A model generated the notes under the pieces. The model was given only the letters and a program-made list of their open reading frames with translations. It was not told the DNA's origin and ran no database searches. The position numbers were made by a program, and so were the translations under genes. 64,000 bases of DNA. It comes from Alistipes shahii WAL 8301 (lineage in GTDB: Bacteria; Bacteroidota; Bacteroidia; Bacteroidales; Rikenellaceae). The stretch spans positions 1,054,001 to 1,118,000 of the forward strand of contig NZ_CP102253.1 in the NCBI RefSeq assembly GCF_025145845.1, given 5' to 3'. Position 1 is the stretch's first letter; the number at the start of each line of letters is the position of its first letter. This document shows, one piece after another, positions 8,903 to 16,603 of the stretch.

Positions 8903-9808
8903 ATGAACATGAAAAAAAAGGATCCGGAGTCGACGGAGATGACTTTTTTCGAGCACATCGACGCCCTGCGCCCGCATCTGGTGCGAGGGGTGATGGCAAT
9001 CGGAGTCATCGGACTGGTGGCCTTCTTCTGCAAGAGTTTCATTATCGACACGGTGCTGTTCGGGCCACAAAGCCCGGACTTCCCCACCAACCGCATGCTG
9101 ACATGGGTGGGCGCCCAGTGGGCGCATATGGCCGAATGGCTCAACAGCGTGCTCGGCACGTCGTTCGACACCGATCCGGAGACCTTCCGCATCGCCAACG
9201 ACCGTTTCTCGATCATCAACACTTCGCTGTCCGGGCAGTTCAACCTCCACATGAAGATCTCGCTCCTGACGGGACTGGCAATGGCCATGCCCTACACGCT
9301 GTGGGAGTTCTGGCGCTTCGTACGCCCGGCGCTCACGCCGAAGGAGATTCAGGGAACCCACCTGTTCGTATTCTGGGTGTCGCTCTGTTTCTTCGGAGGG
9401 CTGCTGTTCGGTTATTTCGTCATGGCGCCGCTGTCGATCAACTTCTTCGCCAACTACCAGGCCAGCGAGTTCATCACCAACATGTTCGACATCAGCGACT
9501 ACCTGACCACCGTCATCATCGTCTCGATAGCCTGCGCCTTCATGTTCGAACTGCCGCTGCTGATCTACTTCCTGACCCGCATGGGGCTGGTTTCGGCCGG
9601 ATTCCTCCGCAAATACCGACGCCATGCGTTCGTCATACTGCTCGTCGTCGCGGCAATCATAACCCCGCCCGACATATTCAGCCTCATTCTGGTGATCCTG
9701 CCGCTATACGGGCTGTATGAATTGAGCATCAAACTCGCGGAGCGGACCGAGCGCAAGCACGCCGCCGAAGAGGAACAAACGACGGAAATGACGGAAACGA
9801 CGGAATAG
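8903..9808 (+). CDS. tatC: Sec-independent protein translocase TatC
   Basis: 301 residues. The N-terminal cytoplasmic signature is TFFEHIDALRPHLVRG, with the Glu and Arg of the signal-peptide recognition site, followed by six predicted membrane helices. The first periplasmic loop (about 45-120) is longer than in E. coli TatC, as usual in Bacteroidota. Later helices include WVSLCFFGGLLFGYFVMAP and the AIITPPDIFSLILVILP segment with the conserved proline-aspartate. TatC binds twin-arginine signal peptides and recruits TatA. The start could be either of two close ATGs (8903 or 8909). The gene is followed after 10 bases by an oxidoreductase gene, so tatA-tatC-oxidoreductase look co-transcribed. 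Confidence 0.95.
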   Translation: MNMKKKDPESTEMTFFEHIDALRPHLVRGVMAIGVIGLVAFFCKSFIIDTVLFGPQSPDFPTNRMLTWVGAQWAHMAEWLNSVLGTSFDTDPETFRIANDRFSIINTSLSGQFNLHMKISLLTGLAMAMPYTLWEFWRFVRPALTPKEIQGTHLFVFWVSLCFFGGLLFGYFVMAPLSINFFANYQASEFITNMFDISDYLTTVIIVSIACAFMFELPLLIYFLTRMGLVSAGFLRKYRRHAFVILLVVAAIITPPDIFSLILVILPLYGLYELSIKLAERTERKHAAEEEQTTEMTETTE

Positions 9809-9818
9809 CAGAAGACAT

Positions 9819-11075
9819 ATGGAGCGAACAAGCGAAACGAAGCCCGTCACGATCGTAGCCATCGGGGCGGGCAACCGTACCAACAAATACCTCGAATACG
9901 CGATCCGGAATCCCGACCGGCTGAAACTGGTCGGCGTAGCGGAGCTCAACGACATCCGCCGCCACGCAGTCGCCTCCAAATTCGGACTGAAGCCCGAAGA
10001 GTGCTTCGCCGACTACGAACGCTTTTTCGAAAACCCCGTCCCGGCCGACGCCATCCTGATCGGAACGCCCGAGAACATGCACTTCGAGCCTTGCATGAAG
10101 GCCATCGAGGCGGGTTACAACGTCCTGCTCGAAAAACCGATCGCGCAGTCGCTGCCCGAATGCTGCCGCATCGCCGAAGCGGCGCGGCGCAAAGGGGTCA
10201 TCGTCGGCGTCTGCCACGTCCTGCGATACCATCCCTATTTCATCAAGATCAAGGAGATCGTCGACTCGGGCCAGCTGGGAGAGATCATATCGATCAGCCA
10301 CCTCGCAGCCGTGGGGCTCGACCGAACCACACACGGATTCGTCCGCGGCATGTGGCGCCGCGAGGAGATCACCAACCCGATGCTGATTTCGAAATGCTGC
10401 CACGACATCGACTTCCTGCTGTGGCTCACCGAGGCGCGCTGCCGCAAACTATCGTCGTTCGGGTCCCTGCGCTGGTTCCGGGCCGAGAACGCCCCGAAGG
10501 GAAGCACGCCCCGGTGCATCGACTGCCCGCTGGAAAAGGAGTGCCCCTACTCGGCAGTGGACCTCTACTATAACCGGCGCGACTGGATTTCGAATTTCGA
10601 CGTCCCGGAAGGCGCGACGCTCGACGAGGTCATACTCCGACAGTTGCGCACGGGCGATTACGGCCGATGCGTGTTCCGCTGCGACAACGACGTGGTGGAC
10701 CACCAGATCGTATCCATGGAAATGGAAAACGACGTCACGATCTCCTTCTCGATGGATGCCTTCACCCTCGGCGACCAGCGAGAGACACACATACGGCTGA
10801 CTCACGGCGAAATCGACGGTGACGAACGCATCCTGCGCGTGCGCCGATTCCGGGGCGGGGAAGAGCAGGTATACGATTTCTCCGGCATACTCGGCAAGCC
10901 GTTCCACGCCGGAGCCGACCTAAATCTGGTCGAGGATTTCGTCGACACGATCAGCCGCAGGGAGCACCGCTTCCGCACATCAATCGGAAAATCGGTCGAA
11001 AGCCACCGGATATGCTTCGAAGCCGAGCGAAGCAGACTATCCGGACAGACCGTAATCCTCGACCAAACACGCTGA
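9819..11075 (+). CDS. Cytoplasmic Gfo/Idh/MocA oxidoreductase with cysteine cluster
   Basis: 418 residues with no signal peptide. The Rossmann motif is VAIGAGNRTNKYLEYA (about 11-26), then GTPENMHFEPCMKAIEAG and LLEKPIAQSLPECC with the EKP lysine. KCCHDIDFLLWL in the C-terminal domain carries the HD(I)D residues common in the family. Residues 233-242 hold C-x2-C-x5-C (RCIDCPLEKECPY), an insertion suggesting a metal or structural site and seen in a subset of this family. The reaction is probably NAD(P)-dependent oxidation or reduction of a sugar or cyclitol; the substrate is not identifiable. It starts 10 bases after tatC and probably handles a product imported after the periplasmic steps. The gene ends before a strong hairpin. 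Confidence 0.85.
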   Translation: MERTSETKPVTIVAIGAGNRTNKYLEYAIRNPDRLKLVGVAELNDIRRHAVASKFGLKPEECFADYERFFENPVPADAILIGTPENMHFEPCMKAIEAGYNVLLEKPIAQSLPECCRIAEAARRKGVIVGVCHVLRYHPYFIKIKEIVDSGQLGEIISISHLAAVGLDRTTHGFVRGMWRREEITNPMLISKCCHDIDFLLWLTEARCRKLSSFGSLRWFRAENAPKGSTPRCIDCPLEKECPYSAVDLYYNRRDWISNFDVPEGATLDEVILRQLRTGDYGRCVFRCDNDVVDHQIVSMEMENDVTISFSMDAFTLGDQRETHIRLTHGEIDGDERILRVRRFRGGEEQVYDFSGILGKPFHAGADLNLVEDFVDTISRREHRFRTSIGKSVESHRICFEAERSRLSGQTVILDQTR

Positions 11076-11086
11076 TCGCCCCGGGC

Positions 11087-11132
11087 ACAAACAGGCAGGC
11101 TGCAACCTCTCGGTTGCAGCCTGCCTGTTTGT
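11087..11132. terminator. Perfect 46-base inverted repeat, bidirectional terminator
   Basis: Bases 11087-11107 are the exact reverse complement of 11112-11132, with a 4-base loop (TCTC). It lies between convergent genes ending at 11075 (+) and 11138 (-). The T-rich flank is short, so termination rests on the very stable 21-bp stem. Confidence 0.75.
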
Positions 11133-11137
11133 CAGCG

Positions 11138-13795
11138 TCATTCGACCGCCAGCTCCCGGTCGATCCGATCGGCCATGTAGCGGCAGAAACTGCGCGTATC
11201 GGCCAAGGGAGCCGACGCAGCGCCCCGCCGGTACATCGCCTTCATGTCGAGTAGCAGTCCGTAGAACAGATGCTCCCGGAAGGCGGGAATCACCCGCGGC
11301 GTCCGGTAGCCGTAGGCGGCGCCCTGCACCTCGCCGGCGCCCAACGGCGTGAAATCGTCGGCCCGGCGCTCCGCCGGCATGTCCGGAAGCGCCCCGGCGT
11401 CAGTCGCCGGGAACAGATCGCCGCCGTCGGACAGCGAAGCGGACCCGTCAAACAGCGCGAAGGCGCTTCCCGAACCCGACGAAGGCTTATCTTTGACGTT
11501 GGCCGCGGCGACGGTCGATTTGAGCAGCGACTGTTGCAGATTACGGACATGGTCCGTCAGCGGTTCGCGCGAACGGAGCCGCTCCTCGAACCACGCCACG
11601 AGGTCCTTCGCCATGAGGTCGGCCGTATAAGGATCGTCAGCCTTCGAAGCCGCGAGGTCCAGCGTTCCGAGCTTTTCAAGAAGCGTGCGCGCAATCCGGC
11701 GCTGGAGGTATTCGCATGCCTGCACGCGGTTGTAAACGTTCTTCGACACCCCCTGCCGGTCGATCCAGCCGAGGTCGGCGGTCAGGGCGAGCGCCTCGCG
11801 CAGGGCGCGTCGCTGCACTTCGCGCGGCACGGCCGTGCAGGCGGGCCGGGCCGTTCCCTCGTAGACCGGATTCATATAGACGCCCCCGATGTAGCGCATC
11901 AGCTGCAAGGCGAGGGAGTTGACGCGCAGAACCATCTCCGTGAGCAGCTCCTCGCGGAACTTGTAGTCGCCGTCGCGGCCCGAAAGCCACCCGTCGCCGT
12001 GCTCGGCGACATATTTCAGATTGGCCGATTGCAGCGCCACGCTCCGGAACAGGTCGTCGCCCAGGTCTCCGGCCCCCACGCGGGGATCGTAAGTCCCGGA
12101 GGCGTACTGCGCGAAGAAACAGCGGGAATCACCCTCCTTCGAGGCGAGCAGGCGGCGCAGCTCCGGAACCTCGTCGTGCGGCGTCACAGCCCCCGGAACG
12201 GGCTTGTAGAGCCACTCGACGGCCAGATAATCGTAAGGACCCAGCGCATCGGCCACGAGCTTCACACCGCGCTCCCTGTCGCCCGGCTGCGCGACGATGT
12301 TGTAGAACACGTCGTCGGTGATCGACGCCGCCAGGCCGTTTTCCCGCGTAAACGACGGCGAACGGAGCGAGTCGGTCGGATAGGCCGACGAGGCGGCGTA
12401 GTTGGGCATCACGCCGAAAGCCGAGGCCGCACGGCGGGCCACCATGGCCGTCAGGGCGTCGGCGATCTGACGCGCCGAAGGCTGCGTGGTGCGCGCCTCG
12501 GGGTCGGCGGCCGACAACGTCAGGAGCAGCTTCTTCTGAATGGCGGCCGTGAAATTGAAGGGCACGAAGATGTCGGTCCCGAGGATTTCACCGCTGCGCG
12601 GATCGACCCACGAGGCGGTGTAGAGTTCCGAATTGGAGGTTCCCGTGCGCCGCACGCAGTTGTTATAGAGGCTGTTGTCGTTGAAAGCCGGATCAGCCGG
12701 AAAAGGCTCTACCCGCACGACATCCTTGCAGCCGATCTTCGCGAAGGCATCGTTCCACAGCAGAAGCCCCCGCTCGACGGCGGCATAGGCCGAAGCGTCG
12801 AAAGCCGTGTCGACGTAAAACACCACGGGACGCACCTTCCCCGCGCTGTCGAGGATCGAACGGCGGCAGACGTAATAATCGGTTTTGGCCTCCTGCTCCC
12901 GGTCCGAGAAGCGTTTGAACGCCTTGGCCGCCAGCCCGAGCCGCTGGTCGCAGAGCCGCATCCGCCGTTCGGGATCGCCCAGCACGCGGAGCGTGCGGCG
13001 GGCGACGATCGACTGGGGCTTGTCCTTCCACAGGTCGAGCAGGCCGAGGAAGCTGACCGTCGTGCCGTAGGAAAGCTCTCCCACCACCGAAACGCACCCT
13101 TTTCCGCCCGTCACGCCGGTCAGCATCGAACGGTCCTTCTTGTAATCGGCCTTGGCCGTCATCCAGCCGCCGTAGGTGTTGCCGCCCTCGGGGTCGATCG
13201 GACGCAGGCGTTTGACGTCCCCGACGAAAAGCGCCGTGACGTCGACGACGGACGACTTCCCGTCGGGCGTGCGGGCCTTCACGGCATACGAGGCCACGAT
13301 CGGACCGATGTTGCTCCGTCCAACGGCCTCACGCATCGCCGGGCTGCCGTCGACGATCACCACCGGAGCGAACTCCCGCATGCAGAGGAGCGTGTCGCTC
13401 TTCCCGCGGCCGAACTCGACCATGTAGGGCGGCACGGGCTGCTGGTGGGCCAGTCCGTCGCCGGGATCGCCCGTCCGCTCGATCGTCGTGGTGATCATCA
13501 GCCCCCGGCCGAGCAACGAATCGGGGAGTTCGAGGTAGAGTTTGTCCGCAGTCAGGTGCAGGGTCAGCCCGCCGCCGCGGACAGTCTCCACCCGCTTGTC
13601 CTTGAACAGTTTCTCGTAGGGAGTCGCCTTGGCGGCGGTATCGGCCTCCTGCTTCTTTTTCTTGTCGCGCTTCCTGTCCCCGGCTCCGGCTTCCACGGCG
13701 GCCGAACCGGCCGCCCGGACGGGCCGAGACGCCGCCGGCAGCAGCAAGATTCCCGCCAGCAGCGGAAGGAAAGCTATTTTAAACAGTTTCATCAT
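11138..13795 (-). CDS. Zinc-metalloprotease paralogue lacking the active site (pseudoenzyme)
   Basis: 885 residues, with a signal peptide of about 28 residues. It aligns along its whole length with the gene just upstream (13808-16444): shared blocks include TVRGGGLTLHLTADKLYLEL-type strands, ASWVDPRSGEILGTDIF, DSLRSPSFT and QPGDRERGVKL. Both belong to the large Bacteroidota secreted DUF5117/DUF5118/DUF4953 metalloprotease-like family. Where the paralogue has HEVGHCLGYMH, this protein has RRAASAFGVMP at 454-464, so the catalytic Glu and all three zinc histidines are gone while the Gly is kept. The frame is intact for 2.6 kb, so it is not decayed; it probably binds, inhibits or partners the active paralogue. 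It starts 12 bases after that gene, in the same transcript. Confidence 0.85.
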   Translation of the reverse strand: MMKLFKIAFLPLLAGILLLPAASRPVRAAGSAAVEAGAGDRKRDKKKKQEADTAAKATPYEKLFKDKRVETVRGGGLTLHLTADKLYLELPDSLLGRGLMITTTIERTGDPGDGLAHQQPVPPYMVEFGRGKSDTLLCMREFAPVVIVDGSPAMREAVGRSNIGPIVASYAVKARTPDGKSSVVDVTALFVGDVKRLRPIDPEGGNTYGGWMTAKADYKKDRSMLTGVTGGKGCVSVVGELSYGTTVSFLGLLDLWKDKPQSIVARRTLRVLGDPERRMRLCDQRLGLAAKAFKRFSDREQEAKTDYYVCRRSILDSAGKVRPVVFYVDTAFDASAYAAVERGLLLWNDAFAKIGCKDVVRVEPFPADPAFNDNSLYNNCVRRTGTSNSELYTASWVDPRSGEILGTDIFVPFNFTAAIQKKLLLTLSAADPEARTTQPSARQIADALTAMVARRAASAFGVMPNYAASSAYPTDSLRSPSFTRENGLAASITDDVFYNIVAQPGDRERGVKLVADALGPYDYLAVEWLYKPVPGAVTPHDEVPELRRLLASKEGDSRCFFAQYASGTYDPRVGAGDLGDDLFRSVALQSANLKYVAEHGDGWLSGRDGDYKFREELLTEMVLRVNSLALQLMRYIGGVYMNPVYEGTARPACTAVPREVQRRALREALALTADLGWIDRQGVSKNVYNRVQACEYLQRRIARTLLEKLGTLDLAASKADDPYTADLMAKDLVAWFEERLRSREPLTDHVRNLQQSLLKSTVAAANVKDKPSSGSGSAFALFDGSASLSDGGDLFPATDAGALPDMPAERRADDFTPLGAGEVQGAAYGYRTPRVIPAFREHLFYGLLLDMKAMYRRGAASAPLADTRSFCRYMADRIDRELAVE

Positions 13796-13807
13796 GGTCC
13801 GGAAGAT

Positions 13808-16444
13808 TTATTTTTTCAACGCTTTCTCGATGTTGCGCAGCAACAACTCGTAGTGCAGGCGCGCTTCGCCCGTCGCCGAAGCGCTCTTCGTGCGGAGCAT
13901 CGCACGCAGTTTGAGCAGCGCGGCATAATCCCCGGCCTCGGTGTTGCGCGGGTCGTAGTAGTTCAGGCGCGGAGAGCCGTAGCCCAGCAGCGGCGCGGTG
14001 TCGACGCGGTGCGCGGCGGAGAAGGTTTCGAAGGGGTCGTGGCCGCAGCGTTCCCCGCAGGCGGTGAGCGCCGCGGTGCGGGCCGCATGCTCCCCAAGGA
14101 AGGCGGGAACGGGCATCAGTCCCTCGTCGGAGACCAGCTTCTTCTCCTCCCGCGCCCCCGTCCCGGTGTATTTCAGCCCGGCCGAAAGGCTGAGACTGCG
14201 GACGTATTCGCGCTGGAGCATCATCTCCAGTGCATCGGGCGTGCGGCCCTTCAGCGTCGAAGCCCACACGAATTCATAGACATCCCTGCGGCACTCCTCG
14301 GGCGTGTAGGCCTCCTTTTCGGCCAGCGCGGCGCTCAAAGCCACACGCGCCGGGGCGGCCACGACGACCGACACCAGCGAAGCCATGATCGACTCGGCGG
14401 GCGAACCCATCAGCGGCATGTCGCGGATCAGTTCGGCGTTGTCCAGCCACTTCATGTCCTTGAGCTGCGCGAGACAGAACAGCAGGGCTTCGCGCTGGCG
14501 TTCGCGCGGCACGCTGCGGTAGGCTTCCACGGGGTCGCCCTCCATCTTCTCGGCGAAGTAGATGCCGCCGACGTTGGCCAGCACGTGGTTCAGGTAGCGG
14601 ATATACTGCGTGAGCACCTCGTCGTAGAGGGTGCGCCGCTGGGAGAAATCGGGGTCCTGGGCGCCGATCCAGGCGTTCATGTTGCCGAGAATGTATTTCA
14701 GATTGGCGATGCCGTAGCCCGAGGCCTTCACGGCGTCGTCGCCCAGATCCTCCGACTGCGAACGGGGATCGATCGAGCGGCTGAACTGCTGCTTGCCGAA
14801 ACGGTAGACCGAATCGGCGGCGGCCCCGGTTATCCATTTCGAAGTGACGGCATATTCGTCGGCAGCCGTCGCAGCGTCGGGCACGGGCGTGTAGAGCCAT
14901 TTCACGGCATAGTAGTCGTAGAGGCCGAAACGCGGCGGGGTGAGCTTCACGCCGCGCTCCCTATCCCCGGGCCGGGCCACGTAGTTGAAGCGAGCGTAGT
15001 CCATGATCGAGGTGGTCGTGCCGTACTTCTGCGTGAACGACGGCGAGCGGAGCGAATCGACAGGAATCACCGCCGAGGCGCTCATGTTGTGCATGTAACC
15101 CAGGCAATGGCCGACCTCGTGGGCCACGACGTAGCGCAGTCCGTCGCCGATCACCTCCTCGGGAATCGTCACGGCGCGCACGCGCTCGTCGGCCTGCGCC
15201 GTCTGGACGAACAGCCAGTTGTTCAGCAGTTTCATCACGTCGTGGTAGACATAGACCGAAGCGTTGAGTATCTCGCCGCTGCGCGGATCGACCCACGAAG
15301 GCCCCATGGCGTTGGCGATGGCGATCGGCGCGTAGCGAATGCACGAATACTTGATGTTGTCGGGATCGAATTCGGGATCGTCCTTCGGATAGGGCTTTGC
15401 GGCGATGGCGTTTTTAAATCCGATGCGCCCGAAAGGCTCGTTCCACTGGTCGACGGCCTCGAAAATATGCTTTTTCCACATCTCCGGGAATCCGTCGTCG
15501 ACGTAGAAAACGATCTGTTTCTTCGGCGCGACCCGCTCGCCGCGCTTCCAGGCATCCATATCCGACGGCTCCAGCCGCCAGCGGTGGGCGTAGTAGATCA
15601 CCTTGGCGCGCTGCTCGCGCTCGCTGAAAAGCACCTTGCCGGTCGGGAACACCGACATGCGGCTGTCGGTGATGCGCGGACGGTAAGGCTCGCGGGGCAG
15701 CAGCACCAGCGAACGGGTCATCACGGCCGTCAGCGGCTGATCCTTGACCAGCGTCGTGCGGCCGCGGGTGAGCGTGAAAATATAGCTCAACGTACTGCGC
15801 ACCACCACATTGTCGCTGAAAGCCTTGATTTCGCCCAGCATCGAACGCTCCTTCTGAAAGGTCTTCTTCAGCTCGAAAGCCGTATAAAGTCCGTACTTCG
15901 AGAAGGGCGACATCTCCTCCACGTCGGCCACGAACAGGTCCGTGACGTTGACCACCACGGCCGTGCTGTCCCGGTTCCAGGCCTCGATCTTGTAATTGCG
16001 CAGGATGGGATCGGCCGTGTTCCGCTTCACCGCCTCGGCCAGCGCGCGGGAGGCCCCCGTCTCGTCGGTGATGTTCTCGCAGTTGACCGTACGCAGCTGG
16101 ACCGAACGGTCGTTGCGCGTGAAAACCACGTGCAGCGGATAGTCCGACTTGGAGCCGGTCGTCGCCGCAGCGTTGTCCGAAACCTCCGAAATGGTCGATC
16201 CGAGCAGCATTTCGCGCCCGAAAAGCGAATCGGGAATCTCGAAATAGAGCTTCCCCTTGACGTCGTGCAGGCGGAACATGCCGTCGGCCACCGTATGTTT
16301 CTCCTTGAAAAGTTTGTCGTAATCGCTTTCCTTCGGTTTTTCGGCCGAACTCTCCGCCTTCTTCGAAGCGGAGGATTTGGGCTTCTTCGCCGTCGCCGTC
16401 GCCGCCGTGAGGCAGAGCAACAGCACCAATAGTTTTCGGATCAT
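13808..16444 (-). CDS. Secreted zinc metalloprotease, DUF5117/DUF4953 family, metzincin motif
   Basis: 878 residues, signal peptide about 1-19 (ending TATA), then a lysine/serine-rich linker. The zinc site HEVGHCLGYMH at 442-452 fits HExxHxxGxxH, with H442, H446 and H452 as ligands and E443 as base; MHNMSA follows, and SIMDYARFNYV may supply the Met-turn. The flanking parts match the DUF5118 N-terminal and DUF5117/DUF4953 regions of this Bacteroidota family, whose physiological substrates are largely unknown. The enzyme is presumably periplasmic or exported. It lies downstream of the SusC/D-EEP-propeller genes, with a terminator in between, and upstream of an inactive copy. Only a weak -7-like TAAATTTC is seen before it. 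Confidence 0.87.
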   Translation of the reverse strand: MIRKLLVLLLCLTAATATAKKPKSSASKKAESSAEKPKESDYDKLFKEKHTVADGMFRLHDVKGKLYFEIPDSLFGREMLLGSTISEVSDNAAATTGSKSDYPLHVVFTRNDRSVQLRTVNCENITDETGASRALAEAVKRNTADPILRNYKIEAWNRDSTAVVVNVTDLFVADVEEMSPFSKYGLYTAFELKKTFQKERSMLGEIKAFSDNVVVRSTLSYIFTLTRGRTTLVKDQPLTAVMTRSLVLLPREPYRPRITDSRMSVFPTGKVLFSEREQRAKVIYYAHRWRLEPSDMDAWKRGERVAPKKQIVFYVDDGFPEMWKKHIFEAVDQWNEPFGRIGFKNAIAAKPYPKDDPEFDPDNIKYSCIRYAPIAIANAMGPSWVDPRSGEILNASVYVYHDVMKLLNNWLFVQTAQADERVRAVTIPEEVIGDGLRYVVAHEVGHCLGYMHNMSASAVIPVDSLRSPSFTQKYGTTTSIMDYARFNYVARPGDRERGVKLTPPRFGLYDYYAVKWLYTPVPDAATAADEYAVTSKWITGAAADSVYRFGKQQFSRSIDPRSQSEDLGDDAVKASGYGIANLKYILGNMNAWIGAQDPDFSQRRTLYDEVLTQYIRYLNHVLANVGGIYFAEKMEGDPVEAYRSVPRERQREALLFCLAQLKDMKWLDNAELIRDMPLMGSPAESIMASLVSVVVAAPARVALSAALAEKEAYTPEECRRDVYEFVWASTLKGRTPDALEMMLQREYVRSLSLSAGLKYTGTGAREEKKLVSDEGLMPVPAFLGEHAARTAALTACGERCGHDPFETFSAAHRVDTAPLLGYGSPRLNYYDPRNTEAGDYAALLKLRAMLRTKSASATGEARLHYELLLRNIEKALKK

Positions 16445-16548
16445 CTGCTGAAATTTAGAATTGTGTTCGAGGTTCTTTTCGTCCCGGTTCCTGCGCCCGT
16501 TTCATAATAAAGAGGGAATTTTGCCGGAAACGACATACACGAAGGCCG

Positions 16549-16580
16549 AAAAAAATGGGCCGCGTCGTGTGACGCGGCCC
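16549..16580 (-). terminator. Terminator after PKD/beta-propeller gene
   Basis: GGGCCGCGTC (16557-16566) pairs with GACGCGGCCC (16571-16580), loop GTGT. An A-run at 16549-16555 reads as a U-run on the minus strand. It lies 23 bases past the stop of the 16604-18505 gene and could partly separate the metalloprotease pair from the SusCD operon. Confidence 0.85.
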
Positions 16581-16603
16581 GCTCATCCCTGATTTTCAGC
16601 GGA

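Noticed and set aside
11270..16432. 1720-codon plus-strand open frame opposite the two metalloprotease genes
   Set aside because: It spans two genes and the gap between them, has no family resemblance and an arginine/histidine-rich composition typical of the reverse of GC-rich coding DNA. The minus-strand genes carry signal peptides and catalytic motifs.
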